Positions 54,173 to 63,380 are shown, counted from the stretch's first letter. The stretch: 64,000 nt of DNA from Kiritimatiellales bacterium (GCA_041656295.1 JBBADV010000013.1:6988-70987); one strand, 5' to 3'. Notes: generated from the sequence alone by a model not told the origin. Made by a program: numbers and translations.

Positions 54173-55540
54173 TTAATAAATAAGATTCCGGAAATTTTTT
54201 ACACGGTGAAAAGTAACTATATTTCCGTTATGTGCGGACTCTGCATCTTGATCGCCGGAACGACTCAGGATGACCAGATCATCACCATCAAAATCCATAC
54301 ACGCATAATGACGGGCCTCTTTTTCTGAATTGCCCATTGCAACCAGTCCGGCAAAGCACCAGTCCACCATATTCTTTGAAAATGAAAGCTGCAGGGACCG
54401 GCGTTCGTTATCCGAATGCCCGTATCGGTCTAACGGCAGCAGGTCTGCACGGGTCATACTGTCAACGGCCAATGTACTAAGCAACCAGTAGAGCTTTGTC
54501 TGTTCATCATACAGAACAAAAAATTTCATCTGCCCTCCCGGTAGCGGCGTATACACCAGTTTTACACCGGACGGTGCGGTTTCCAGCATCGTTTCAATTG
54601 TTCCGTCGTCCCGCTCTACAGCTTTGACAACGGTTGCAAAATTACTGCGTCCGGTATGCGCCCGTGAAAAAATGTGAAATGTTTTCCCGTCTGGATCATA
54701 CCAGTAATGATCCGGGGCTGTAATCTGTACAACATTCGATTCCAGCCAGCCGACCGGCGGAAATCCAATCCGTTTGGTACTTGTTTGAACCATCGCCTTT
54801 TTCGGATAATATCCACCCCAGAACGGTATACCAAAATAATTCATTTCGGCATCCTTAACCACCTTATAAAACGGCATTGCAGACGCAAATGTCCACGCAT
54901 TGGAATTTAACAGCCCTTTTGACAGATCGCCGCGAATCAATGCCGGTGTAAATTCGCTGACGTCCCAGGTCAGCTCCATTTGCGGATCATCTTTCCGGTC
55001 CATTGCAAAATAGACGAATCCGTTTTTTACGATTACATTATGTGAACTGCTGTGCCACAACTCCCCGTCGGTCAATGTAACAGGATCTGACCAGGTCTTT
55101 CCGTTATCTTTTGATTCGAAAACTGCGAGATCACCGCGGTGACCGTAATGACCAAAACAGTAAATTTTATCGTCAGCGACAAACAACCGGCTTTGCATTA
55201 ACGAATAATTAAACCGGTAATCCCAGGTCACACCGGCATCATCGGAGGTATAAATCAACGATTTTCCGGTGCCTTTCTGATTCGGAATTACAGGCATCGG
55301 CGAACCGGAAAACTCAAACGCGATAATAATCCGCCGATCCTTACCCGCAACAATTGTCGGATTGTATAGCCGGCTCGTCTGCGGATTATCGACCCTGTAA
55401 ACAACCCGTTCATCTGCAATAAATCGTCCCTGATTGTTTACATTATCCGGTGCAGCAGCATGTACGCTGACAAAAACTCCATATACGGTATTAAAAGTAA
55501 TCAATAATGAAAAAATGCTTAATGTAATATTGCGTTTCAT
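54173..55540 (-). CDS. Exported sialidase-like BNR-repeat protein
   Basis: A 455-residue exported protein (N-terminal hydrophobic stretch ITLSIFSLLITFNTVYGVFVSVHA). Asp-box/BNR repeats are visible: SDDAGVTWDY (near 90) and SKDNGKTWSD (near 130), with an arginine-rich N-terminal strand. The six-bladed propeller resembles exo-sialidases and related glycosidases, but the conserved FRIP motif and nucleophile pair were not confirmed, so it could be another BNR enzyme. It lies 21 bp upstream of the symporter gene and is likely in the same operon. Confidence 0.75.
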   Translation of the reverse strand: MKRNITLSIFSLLITFNTVYGVFVSVHAAAPDNVNNQGRFIADERVVYRVDNPQTSRLYNPTIVAGKDRRIIIAFEFSGSPMPVIPNQKGTGKSLIYTSDDAGVTWDYRFNYSLMQSRLFVADDKIYCFGHYGHRGDLAVFESKDNGKTWSDPVTLTDGELWHSSSHNVIVKNGFVYFAMDRKDDPQMELTWDVSEFTPALIRGDLSKGLLNSNAWTFASAMPFYKVVKDAEMNYFGIPFWGGYYPKKAMVQTSTKRIGFPPVGWLESNVVQITAPDHYWYDPDGKTFHIFSRAHTGRSNFATVVKAVERDDGTIETMLETAPSGVKLVYTPLPGGQMKFFVLYDEQTKLYWLLSTLAVDSMTRADLLPLDRYGHSDNERRSLQLSFSKNMVDWCFAGLVAMGNSEKEARHYACMDFDGDDLVILSRSGDQDAESAHNGNIVTFHRVKNFRNLIY

Positions 55541-55562
55541 TTTATCTCCAAGGCGTTAGAGT

Positions 55563-56261
55563 TTATTTAACATCGTCAAAAGTTGTTCCGACAACGATTT
55601 TCTCGATCTGATGGGGTGTTGTCGTACTCCAGGTGTTAATTTCGAATCGATCAATCACACCACTTCCATAGAGCGGTTCATATGCTGCAGCTTTACTTAC
55701 AGTGGGACGGCCTAACTCTGCTGGATTGGCTGGATTGTACCAGCAATCAACCTGCAACTGCCCTCGCACATCTGTCAACCGGCAGAATACATCAATCATT
55801 TTTCGAACATTCTGGCAGGTTGCTTTTCCTCCACGATTCTGAACAATACTCTCAAACTCAAGAGAGCTAGATGAACTGAACGCTTTTAGATGCATGGAGC
55901 TATGCCGTCCCAGTTGTTCATGAGGAATCGCGGAATCTCCGAGCCCGAGACGAAGAATCGCACCATCCTCATCGCCTTTTACATCAACATGGACGCGCAA
56001 CCATAGTTCAGCGGTTTTATTTTTTGCTTTAGTCCCGCTTTTTAACGCATATGACTGGCTAAAAGGTACCGCGATCTGAGCGGCACGCACACGTAATGTT
56101 CCATTGCGGACTTCTATCGTGCTGGCTTTTCCGACGTTAACACAAATCCACTGCTCAGGAATCGATTTTTCATTTTCAAAATCTATTGAATAAATGATTT
56201 CACTATATGTATGACTGCAACATAAACAGACCGCTGTGATAATTATTTGTAATTTTTTCAT
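55563..56261 (-). CDS. Exported hypothetical protein, paralogue family member 1
   Basis: A 232-residue exported protein with signal peptide KKLQIIITAVCLCCSHTYSE. The mature part is beta-rich and collinear with the next gene (56314-57054) and with the PEP-CTERM protein at 60292. Shared motifs are LWLRVHVDVKGDEDGAILRLGLGD, LGRHSSMHLKAFS and DVCCLTDVxGQLKVDxWYNPxN. A concanavalin-like or LamG-type fold is a plausible guess. No catalytic residues were identified. It may bind the polysaccharide that the island attacks. Confidence 0.75.
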   Translation of the reverse strand: MKKLQIIITAVCLCCSHTYSEIIYSIDFENEKSIPEQWICVNVGKASTIEVRNGTLRVRAAQIAVPFSQSYALKSGTKAKNKTAELWLRVHVDVKGDEDGAILRLGLGDSAIPHEQLGRHSSMHLKAFSSSSSLEFESIVQNRGGKATCQNVRKMIDVFCRLTDVRGQLQVDCWYNPANPAELGRPTVSKAAAYEPLYGSGVIDRFEINTWSTTTPHQIEKIVVGTTFDDVK

Positions 56262-56313
56262 TCCGCTACTCCTTTTCTATCCTATTCTTTTATACTGAGT
56301 TTCCATGCTGTTG

Positions 56314-57054
56314 TTAATGAAGTAAGAACAGCGAAATTGATTTCACTTTCGGCCTCACATCTTCAAATGTTGTTCCCACAACAACTTCCCGAATATTTGA
56401 AGCGTGTCCGGACTCTGTAAACCAGGCATTAATTTCTATTCGGCTGAATACATTTCCGTATGTCGTATTATATGCGGCTGTTCTGGAAACCTGCGGATTC
56501 CCCAGATTAACGGAATTAGAAGGATTATACCACCCATCAACTTTAAGCTGTCCGCCAACGTCCGTTAAACAGCAATATACATCCACCTCGTTCCTCACAT
56601 GTTCAGGACGAAGTGTTGCCGCTTGATTATTTTGTGCAACGGACGTAAACTCCAATGTATTCGAGGTACTATATGTTCTGAAATGCACGCTGGCTGAACG
56701 GCCCAGCTCACTTTCGACAATCAAATTATCGCCCAGCCCCAGCCGGATAACCTCTCCGGTCAAACTTCCGGGAGTAATGGTAAGGCGGAATCGCACCCAT
56801 AACTCGCTGACCTGATTGCTCGCACCTGTGCCTGAGCGCAAAGCATAGGATTCAGGGAACACTGCAATCACTCTTGCCGCGCCGATATTTAATGTATCGT
56901 TCAAAACAGAAACACCATTTGAATTATTCGTAACCCGCCATTCAGCAGGCAGGGAGGATCGTCCGGAGAAATCTGTTGAAAAAATATGCTCAGAACAAAC
57001 TGAGGTGCAAAGCAAAAAAATACTCATCAGCACAACCGCATTAATCTTATTCAT
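56314..57054 (-). CDS. Exported hypothetical protein, paralogue family member 2
   Basis: A 246-residue exported protein with a signal peptide (NAVVLMSIFLLCTSVCS). It shares the LRFRLTITPGSLTGEVIRLGLGD and DVYCCLTDVGGQLKVDGWYNP motifs with its two paralogues, in the same order. The gap to the AraC-family regulator (200 bp) is a divergent promoter region. It is the first gene of the main catabolic cluster, so it marks the probable promoter. No PEP-CTERM tail. Confidence 0.75.
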   Translation of the reverse strand: MNKINAVVLMSIFLLCTSVCSEHIFSTDFSGRSSLPAEWRVTNNSNGVSVLNDTLNIGAARVIAVFPESYALRSGTGASNQVSELWVRFRLTITPGSLTGEVIRLGLGDNLIVESELGRSASVHFRTYSTSNTLEFTSVAQNNQAATLRPEHVRNEVDVYCCLTDVGGQLKVDGWYNPSNSVNLGNPQVSRTAAYNTTYGNVFSRIEINAWFTESGHASNIREVVVGTTFEDVRPKVKSISLFLLH

Positions 57055-57202
57055 AAGTACACCTTTCAGTTCAATTTTAAATTTTGATTATCAAAAGGAT
57101 AATAAAACCGATTTAATTTACAGAGTGCATTGTTTTGCCAAAATTAGTATTTTTTTGCTTCATGTTTTATTTTATTTACTTTTTACACAGCATTATATTT
57201 TA

Positions 57203-57219
57203 TAATCTACGATAGATTA
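57203..57219. promoter_or_regulatory. Perfect palindrome in the araC promoter region
   Basis: TAATCTA-CGA-TAGATTA, 17 bp, directly after a TATAAT-like hexamer and 36 bp before the regulator start codon. A related TTGATTATAGATTATCC lies upstream of the sulfatase at 58.4 kb. It could be an operator shared by divergent genes. Confidence 0.45.
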
Positions 57220-57254
57220 TCGTTGCACCTTAAATCAGTTTCAGGAGTCGTTTT

Positions 57255-58130
57255 ATGGATCCTTTTTTGCTCAAAAATATTGAATCTATGCAATACGGGC
57301 ATATGACCTTTCGAGAGCATCGCATTTCGCATTTAAAAAATCTTTTTATTCCGCACTGCGGACATACTCTGATTAGCAGTTCACGCTACCATTTTAACCT
57401 GCGTACCCGCGAGCCTGGGCAATCCATTTTCCAGTATACGATCAGTGGAACAGGAAAACTGAAACGCAAAGGAGTTCTGCATACCATCACTGCAGAAGAT
57501 GCGTTTATTCTGACCTCTCCGGATATTTCCGAGTATTATTTTGAAGAAGGTAGCAACCCATGGCACATTATTTTTATTACATTAAAAGGCAACATCTTTC
57601 TGCCGGCGTGGAAATTATTCATTAAACAATACGGACCGGTTATGCATATTCCTTCATCTCATCCAATTCTCCACCGGGCAGCCTTTATTATCCAGCAGGC
57701 ATATGCCGGTCGTATCAATACTCCGGAGGAAATTGCACATGCTGCATCCAGCTTTGGTTTTTCTTTTATTGAATATATGCAGAACCGCTTCGCCAATAAA
57801 AAAATTCCAATTGGCATTCAGCGCGCGATTAATTTCTGCCAAGCCAATCTGCGCAAGCCGCTCACACTGCCGCAGCTTGCATCCATTGCCGGTTGCAGCA
57901 CATGGCATTTTGCACGGGAATTTAAAAAATGGACTTCATTTCCCCCAGGACAGTATATTGAAAAACAACGCATTGGACATGCCGTGGAGCTTCTCAGATA
58001 TTCAGATAAAAATATTACTGAGATTGCTGCAGCATGCGGATATGGAAGTGCCAATTATTTTGCCCGGGCATTCCGCCGCGTGACGAACTCTTCTCCTCTT
58101 GAATTCCGGCACAAAAATATCCCCGAATAA
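57255..58130 (+). CDS. AraC-family transcriptional regulator
   Basis: A 291-residue regulator of the AraC family. The N-terminal part is a cupin-like sensor (YQYTISGTGKLKRKGVLHTI... about 55-100), and the C-terminal part holds two helix-turn-helix motifs: LPQLASIAGCSTWHFAREFKK (near 205) and the conserved second one ITEIAAACGYGSANYFARAFRR (near 255). It is divergent from the island's catabolic cluster with 200 bp between and is likely its activator. It is the only plus-strand gene of good confidence in the island. Confidence 0.92.
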   Translation: MDPFLLKNIESMQYGHMTFREHRISHLKNLFIPHCGHTLISSSRYHFNLRTREPGQSIFQYTISGTGKLKRKGVLHTITAEDAFILTSPDISEYYFEEGSNPWHIIFITLKGNIFLPAWKLFIKQYGPVMHIPSSHPILHRAAFIIQQAYAGRINTPEEIAHAASSFGFSFIEYMQNRFANKKIPIGIQRAINFCQANLRKPLTLPQLASIAGCSTWHFAREFKKWTSFPPGQYIEKQRIGHAVELLRYSDKNITEIAAACGYGSANYFARAFRRVTNSSPLEFRHKNIPE

Positions 58131-58149
58131 CATCCCGGCTGAATCATTT

Positions 58150-58276
58150 AGAGCATTTTAATTTTTAGTATAACCGTACAAGAACTTGTGGGACACACTT
58201 CCAGTATTCAGGAGCGTGTAGTTTCTGCAAAATTTTACACGCTCCTGAATACAGCAGCGTGTCCTGCGACAAGTTC
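58150..58276. repeat. Repeat terminus followed by large inverted repeat
   Basis: Begins with the terminus AGAGCATTTTAATT shared with the dispersed repeats, then a palindrome with 17-bp perfect inner arms GTATTCAGGAGCGTGTA/TACACGCTCCTGAATAC (58204-58252, 15-nt loop). Outer arms continue as imperfect matches to about 40 bp each. It lies 3' of the araC gene and could terminate transcription from both sides, though no T-run is seen. Confidence 0.7.
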
Positions 58277-58327
58277 CAATTCCAATGGATCGCATCAATC
58301 GACAATTTCGGACACATTTCACACCGG

Positions 58328-58394
58328 AGTACTGATGTCTTTCATCAATACCCTGCCATTTGCATAACCGATAAAATTGCTTACAATACAAATT
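58328..58394 (-). repeat. Shared 3' flank element, copy 1
   Basis: The phrase GCATAACCGATAAAATTGC and a short hairpin ACTGATG...CATCAATA recur, slightly changed, at 60211-60274. Both copies lie just after the stop codon of a minus-strand island gene (sulfatase and PEP-CTERM protein). Confidence 0.55.
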
Positions 58395-58398
58395 CGAG

Positions 58399-59847
58399 TT
58401 ACCGGTAATTAAAACGTGGATCTTCAGATTCTGTTCTCGCATTTTTCATCAACCGATCCAGATCGTTTGCAATTTCTGGATACTGCGCCGCGACGTTTGA
58501 TGTTTCACGTGGATCAATCGCAATATTATAAAGTTCCAGCGGCGAACCCGGATTTTCAATTACATTATAACGGACGCCCTTCCAGTCACCTTTGCGGATT
58601 GCCATCTTTCCGCCGCCTCCACGAATTTCCCAATAGAGAAATTCTCGTGGCGCCGGTTCACCGCCGAATAATACCGGCAGCATTGAAATTCCGTCTGTTT
58701 GCGACGGAATCTTCTGCCCTGTGAGTTCGGCGGCAGTCGCCAGAAAATCCCAGAACGCGGAAACATAATCTGAAACCGCACCGGCGGAAATTTTTCCCGG
58801 CCACGAGGCAATCAGCGGAACGCGGATTCCGCCTTCATATAGATCGCGTTTGATACCGCGCAATGATCCGTTTGAATTGAAATATTCCGGATCGTGTCCA
58901 CCCTCTTCATGTGGCCCGTTATCAGATGAGAAAAAGATTAACGTGTTTTCCCTTAGTTCGAGAATTTCCAGCTCGTTGAGAAGTTCACCGACGTAATCAT
59001 CCAGCATATTCATCATCGCTGCAAATGCGGCGTGTCCTTCGGATTGCGACACATACGGTCCGCGTCGGAAATTTTCTGGAGTTCCTTCTGTTTTGTACGA
59101 TTTTTCCGGCGGGAATTTCCCGCGATATTTCTCCATATATTTTTCCGGTGCGATCATATCTGCATGCGGTTGCACCGGTGCATAATAACAGAAAAACGGA
59201 CGCGTTTTATTTTCACGCACAAAGTCCAGCATGTTACGGTGAATAAAATCCGGTGCGTAATCGATGCACTGCGTGCCGAAATTATTCCAGAGCATTTCGC
59301 GCATCCGATCGTTCCAGAGAAAATAAGGATAGTAGCTGTGTGCCATAACCTGACAATTATAGCCGTAAAAACGATCAAATCCCATATCCAGCGGTTCGCT
59401 GCCGGAATCCGGTGCGCCGAGTCCCCATTTACCAAAAATTCCAGTCGTATATCCGACGCATTTCAATAATTTTACAACGGTAAAAGTTTCCCGTGGCATC
59501 GGAATCTGCCCCTCCAAAAAAAACGGCGGCATTACAAAATTCAAATTCCCGCGAATCGGTGCATGACCGGTATGCAACCCAGTCATTAAAGTGCAACGTG
59601 ACGGCGCGCAAACCGGACTGCCGGAATAATGCTGCGTGAAACGCATGCCCTCCTTTGCCAGCCGGTCAATGTTCGGCGTTGAAAATCTCTGCTGTCCGTA
59701 GCAACTCAGATCGCCGTAACCAAGATCGTCCGCCAGAATAAAAATAATATTCGGACGTTCTGCGAAGTTTTTCGACATCGCTTCGTCTGAAAATGCCGTG
59801 GCACTGAACACCGCCGGAATAATGAATGACAATTGCTTCATAAACAT
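58399..59847 (-). CDS. Sulfatase (S1 family), exported
   Basis: A 482-residue sulfatase with an N-terminal signal peptide (KQLSFIIPAVFSATAFS). Formylglycine motif CAPSR with Cys80, metal-binding NIIFILADDLGYGD (near 33), substrate/metal loop GKWGLGAPDSG (near 143) and C-terminal SSDNGPHEEGGHD (near 308). Arylsulfatase-A-like. Secreted to the periplasm or cell surface to remove sulfate from glycans, which would then be accessible to the glycosidases. It is read from its own promoter region, where GATTATAGATTATCC recalls the palindrome before araC. Confidence 0.93.
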   Translation of the reverse strand: MFMKQLSFIIPAVFSATAFSDEAMSKNFAERPNIIFILADDLGYGDLSCYGQQRFSTPNIDRLAKEGMRFTQHYSGSPVCAPSRCTLMTGLHTGHAPIRGNLNFVMPPFFLEGQIPMPRETFTVVKLLKCVGYTTGIFGKWGLGAPDSGSEPLDMGFDRFYGYNCQVMAHSYYPYFLWNDRMREMLWNNFGTQCIDYAPDFIHRNMLDFVRENKTRPFFCYYAPVQPHADMIAPEKYMEKYRGKFPPEKSYKTEGTPENFRRGPYVSQSEGHAAFAAMMNMLDDYVGELLNELEILELRENTLIFFSSDNGPHEEGGHDPEYFNSNGSLRGIKRDLYEGGIRVPLIASWPGKISAGAVSDYVSAFWDFLATAAELTGQKIPSQTDGISMLPVLFGGEPAPREFLYWEIRGGGGKMAIRKGDWKGVRYNVIENPGSPLELYNIAIDPRETSNVAAQYPEIANDLDRLMKNARTESEDPRFNYR

Positions 59848-59953
59848 TTATGTAAAATTTTTGATTATAGATTATCCTTCTCATTAAGAAACCATATCCG
59901 AGAAATTTATTTAGCCAGTAACGCATCCACTGGAAAAACCGACAGAGAGCATC

Positions 59954-60154
59954 ATGAAAATAATTATCCTAATTGCATTATTCAATATAACTGTATCTGC
60001 ACTTACTGAAGAGGCGTTCCATTTTTTTATCTTTTCTGGGCAGTCTGACATGGCAGGAATCGATCCGGAAAATTCCTTTATTCAGGCAGTTCAGAACGCA
60101 TGCGCTACGAATGTTATTATTATTAAAGATGCAACAAGCGAGCAGCCGGTTTAG
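59954..60154 (+). pseudogene. Sialate O-acetylesterase-like N-terminal fragment
   Basis: 66 codons with a signal peptide (KIIILIALFNITVSALT) and the FFIFSGQSDMAG motif, which is block I of SGNH-type sialate O-acetylesterases (normally SGQSNMAG). It then stops. These enzymes are usually 250-500 residues, so this is a truncated or decayed gene. Its presence in the island supports a sialic-acid-like or acetylated-glycan theme. Confidence 0.7.
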
Positions 60155-60203
60155 CGGCGGTACAGGCAATGGACCTCTGCCGGGATGAATCCAAATCGAA
60201 TTC

Positions 60204-60240
60204 CGCTGGGGCGCTGATTTTTTTCATCAGTACCCCAGCG
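60204..60240. other. Strong hairpin
   Basis: CGCTGGGGCGCTGAT and ATCAGTACCCCAGCG form a long stem with a T-rich 7-nt loop and a two-base mismatch. It lies downstream of the PEP-CTERM gene (minus strand). No T-run follows on either strand, so transcript stabilisation is as likely as termination. Confidence 0.55.
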
Positions 60241-60274
60241 TCTGCCTAACCGATAAATTTCTTATAATACAAAC
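60211..60274 (-). repeat. Shared 3' flank element, copy 2
   Basis: Counterpart of the element at 58328-58394: hairpin followed by GCCTAACCGATAAATTTC and TTATAATACAAACTC, ending a few bases after the PEP-CTERM gene. Confidence 0.55.
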
Positions 60275-60291
60275 TCTTTTAGATTTTAAAT

Positions 60292-61098
60292 TTATCGTAT
60301 CTTCCGGCGACAAATGAGTAATCCGGCACCAATGATCCCAAACAGCCCCATAGTGGATGGTTCCGGAATAACCACCGTCCAGACCTCAACGGCATCTAGC
60401 AGGTGCGGGGTGCTAGTTCCCCATGAATTAATCTCCAATTGGCTAATCAATCCGGCACCGTACGTAGCACTATAATCTTGAGTTGTAGATGAATCCGGAG
60501 CACCGAGATTGTCCGCATCAGCTGGGTTATACCACACATCCACTTTTATTTGACCGCTGACATCGATATACCGCACAAAAAACTCGACGAAATTGCTGTT
60601 ATCCAGGGTGTTGTTCCATGCGCTTTGGACGTTTTGCGCACATGCAGCGAAACGGTTGGCGGAAGCCTCGTTATTGTTATGCGATTGAATTGCTACTGAC
60701 CCGAAACGTCCGGACTGCTCCTGAACCAGAGGTAGCGTTCCCAGTCCGATTCGAACATTTGTCCCATCGTTATCTCCGCCTGACTTTATTCGTAAACGCA
60801 TCCACATTTCATCTACATAAACGTCTGCACCAAGAATTGTTGAACTCAAGGCATAACTTTGTCCGAAATCGTATCCGGCTTTCCTGTTACCAATAGAAAC
60901 AATCCCGTCATTAACGGCCATTGAATTGCCGGTAGCCTGATGATTGCCGTTCAACGTCTCCCATCCATAATCAGCCAGATCAGTCTTTCCTGCATCTGTA
61001 AAATCACTGAAGTACACATTATTGGTAATGATACCCGCGGATGCGATTGCTGTGATTCCAACTAACATACTAATGAGATATTGTAACTTCTTATTCAT
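60292..61098 (-). CDS. PEP-CTERM exported protein, paralogue family member 3
   Basis: A 268-residue protein with signal peptide (KLQYLISMLVGITAIASAG) and a C-terminal PEP-CTERM sorting tail: VIPEPSTMGLFGIIGAGLLICRRK. The middle shares MWMRLRIKSGGDNDGTNVRIGLG and VRYIDVSGQIKVDVWYNPAD with the two paralogues at 55.6-57.1 kb, which lack the tail. The tail should anchor the protein during exosortase processing. It is the first island gene 3' of the integrase. No exosortase gene is in the window. The roughly 0.6-kb gap upstream holds no convincing gene. Confidence 0.85.
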   Translation of the reverse strand: MNKKLQYLISMLVGITAIASAGIITNNVYFSDFTDAGKTDLADYGWETLNGNHQATGNSMAVNDGIVSIGNRKAGYDFGQSYALSSTILGADVYVDEMWMRLRIKSGGDNDGTNVRIGLGTLPLVQEQSGRFGSVAIQSHNNNEASANRFAACAQNVQSAWNNTLDNSNFVEFFVRYIDVSGQIKVDVWYNPADADNLGAPDSSTTQDYSATYGAGLISQLEINSWGTSTPHLLDAVEVWTVVIPEPSTMGLFGIIGAGLLICRRKIR

Positions 61099-61706
61099 AC
61101 ACTTTGCCTTTCATTACGATTGCTCTGAACCCTCCTTACACACACAAGTGAGTGTGACCAACGGATAAAAAAATAACTTTATTTGAAAGAAAATCCAATA
61201 TGATTGTTTTGCTGATTATAGCATTTTTTTGCTTTATGTCATAAGGTCTTAATTCTCAATCTGCCTTGATTGTTTTCACGCTGCTTATTGTTTTTGCTCC
61301 ACAGTAATTTCGTATGATTCATCAACTAAAATTCAATATTTCCCGCCATGCTCAGAATGTATCTTTCAAAAAGTGGGATGTAACCGCCGGAGATAGCGCC
61401 GGCACTGAAACCGGAATAAAACCGTTTCGCAATGACTGTGCAGCACAGCAACCGGCGGCAACCGCATTGCGCGCTGCAATCGCAGATGTTTTTATTATAA
61501 AAACTAAAATTATTCCGTGATATTTGATTTTTACGAATAGTACTGTTGACAAGGATTTAAATATAAATTGGGGCTGTAGTAGATAAGCACTAAATATATA
61601 TTCCCAAAATTTATCTGTGCTTCGGCGTCCCCTTGCGTTGCAGCTAAATCGCAAAGGCACGCTCGGTGTCGATGTCTGAGATTATGAAGAATGCGGGGTA
61701 TTAAGT

Positions 61707-63368
61707 TTACGAATCAGCTTCCCAGCCATACTGCACCTTTTTCAGTTCCACCAACAAATCCACTGGTTTGAGTCGTCCGCTGTAGCCGAGATGGACTTTT
61801 GATACGCCTTCGACGGCATGGCCTGTAATTTCCTGCGCATACCGGTCAGGGATTTTCGCGACGTTCTGTGCGTATTGAGTCCATGTATATCTGAAATCAT
61901 GGAAGTGTTTGTGCAGGGACTCTGTCGGCAGCCATACCTTTTTCCAGCGTGCAAACCAGGTCGATATTTTGCTTCCGTATCCCTTGGATGTCACAAAAGT
62001 CAAATCAGGGAACAACAGCCCATTAGTATCATCCGCTTTTCGCCTGGCGATATACGCTTTGAAATCAAGATCGTTCAGCACATACGGATGAACAGGTATA
62101 ATCCGGATTGAGGGATCATTTTTCACCAACTTCAATTCATGCTTTTCGTTTATATCAATGACAGTAATACCGTCGCTGTCGTCGTAAACGTCCGATGCTC
62201 TCAGCTGGCAGATTTCGTTCAGCCGGAATCCATGATAAAGAGAGAGAGTCGACACCCAGTAACGGGATGGCTGTTCAGAGTTCAGGGCGAAAGGCTGGAT
62301 AGCTTGCCAGAAAGTATTCAGCTCTTCTTGTGTGAACCCGCGCGCGACGTCTTTCTGAATGTGAATTTGAGGAACTTCAATACCTTTGGCGGGATTAATT
62401 ACGATACACCCGACGTCATCCTTTGCGTATTTGAAAACGGCAATAATGTTTCCCAGCCGGTTCTCGCAGGTGACTGCAGAGATTGGAGCAAAGGTCTCCG
62501 GTGATGTTTTTGTCAGCCGGATACATTCCTGCAGAGGCAGCCCTTTATATTCCCGTTTCTTCACCATATTCGCGGGGATATACGGAAGGCAGTTTCTGAC
62601 AAAACCAATCAGATCTTCTTTTGTGAAATCCTCGGCATATGTCCGGCCTGTCCACTCTTTCAGGATGCGAATGTCTGCACGGATCGTGGCTATAGTTTTA
62701 GCAATGCGCTGTTTTGCCGCAATCATCAATTCTGCAACATCAGAAAGATCATGCATCTGAGAAGAGGCCGTGACTGTCCGGGAAGCGGTAACTGAAACGG
62801 CGGTCTTAATGGGCGGATCGATTTCATTCAAAGACTTATCCAATGCGGTGGCAATATCGTTTCTCATCTGCTGAAGGAACTTGCAGAATGTCCTTTTTCG
62901 AATACGGTTTTGCCCCGGGGTAGCTAAAGGCGTCAGCGGCCACTGGATGCCGATTTCCTCCAAGCTAATGTAATAGTCGTCGCCACGCTCACCGACAATA
63001 CCGGCCGTTTTACCGTAGAGTTTAATTCGCGCCACCAGTGAGCTGTCATCTTCTTGATCGAGGATTTCCGGCAGGCTTTGATCCCATTGTGTTTTCAAAC
63101 TCTGCCGAAATACATCAGGATCAAACATTGACGATTTGCTGACCGGAATAGCCTGCGTGGAGGCAGTTCGAATCCGGTGAAACTCATTCATCCATAGAGC
63201 TGTCAGTTTCTTCGCTTCAATCTTGGCTTTTACAGGGTCATCCGTTTTCAACGATTGAACGATTTCACGCCGCCCGATGGCTGACAGGCAATCCTTCGGA
63301 ACTCTCATCCGAAAATAGAATATCTTGCCCCTTAAAGTGACGTGGTCTACCGTCATGTTCACAACCAT
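61707..63368 (-). CDS. Tyrosine recombinase/integrase of the genomic island
   Basis: A 553-residue phage-type integrase. The N-terminal DUF6538 region (TLRGKIFYFRMRVPKD) precedes a core-binding helical region and a catalytic domain with Arg in YHGFRLNEICQLRASD (near 378), HxxR in HFHDFRYTWTQ (near 491) and the nucleophile tyrosine in HLGYSG (near 528). The ATG with GGAG/AAGG upstream removes 15 unsupported residues. It sits about 90 bp from the intact tRNA-Pro, whose 3' end it presumably used for insertion. Its upstream region carries the right-end motifs. Confidence 0.93.
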   Translation of the reverse strand: MVVNMTVDHVTLRGKIFYFRMRVPKDCLSAIGRREIVQSLKTDDPVKAKIEAKKLTALWMNEFHRIRTASTQAIPVSKSSMFDPDVFRQSLKTQWDQSLPEILDQEDDSSLVARIKLYGKTAGIVGERGDDYYISLEEIGIQWPLTPLATPGQNRIRKRTFCKFLQQMRNDIATALDKSLNEIDPPIKTAVSVTASRTVTASSQMHDLSDVAELMIAAKQRIAKTIATIRADIRILKEWTGRTYAEDFTKEDLIGFVRNCLPYIPANMVKKREYKGLPLQECIRLTKTSPETFAPISAVTCENRLGNIIAVFKYAKDDVGCIVINPAKGIEVPQIHIQKDVARGFTQEELNTFWQAIQPFALNSEQPSRYWVSTLSLYHGFRLNEICQLRASDVYDDSDGITVIDINEKHELKLVKNDPSIRIIPVHPYVLNDLDFKAYIARRKADDTNGLLFPDLTFVTSKGYGSKISTWFARWKKVWLPTESLHKHFHDFRYTWTQYAQNVAKIPDRYAQEITGHAVEGVSKVHLGYSGRLKPVDLLVELKKVQYGWEADS

Positions 63369-63380
63369 TGCCTTGCTCCG

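Noticed and set aside
60204..60240. Rho-independent terminator
   Set aside because: Strong stem but the T-run is in the loop, not after the stem, on both strands; listed as a hairpin only.
61314..61520. Open frame of 68 codons in the gap upstream of the PEP-CTERM gene
   Set aside because: No ribosome-binding site or family match and a composition unlike neighbours; reported only as part of an unexplained 0.6-kb gap.
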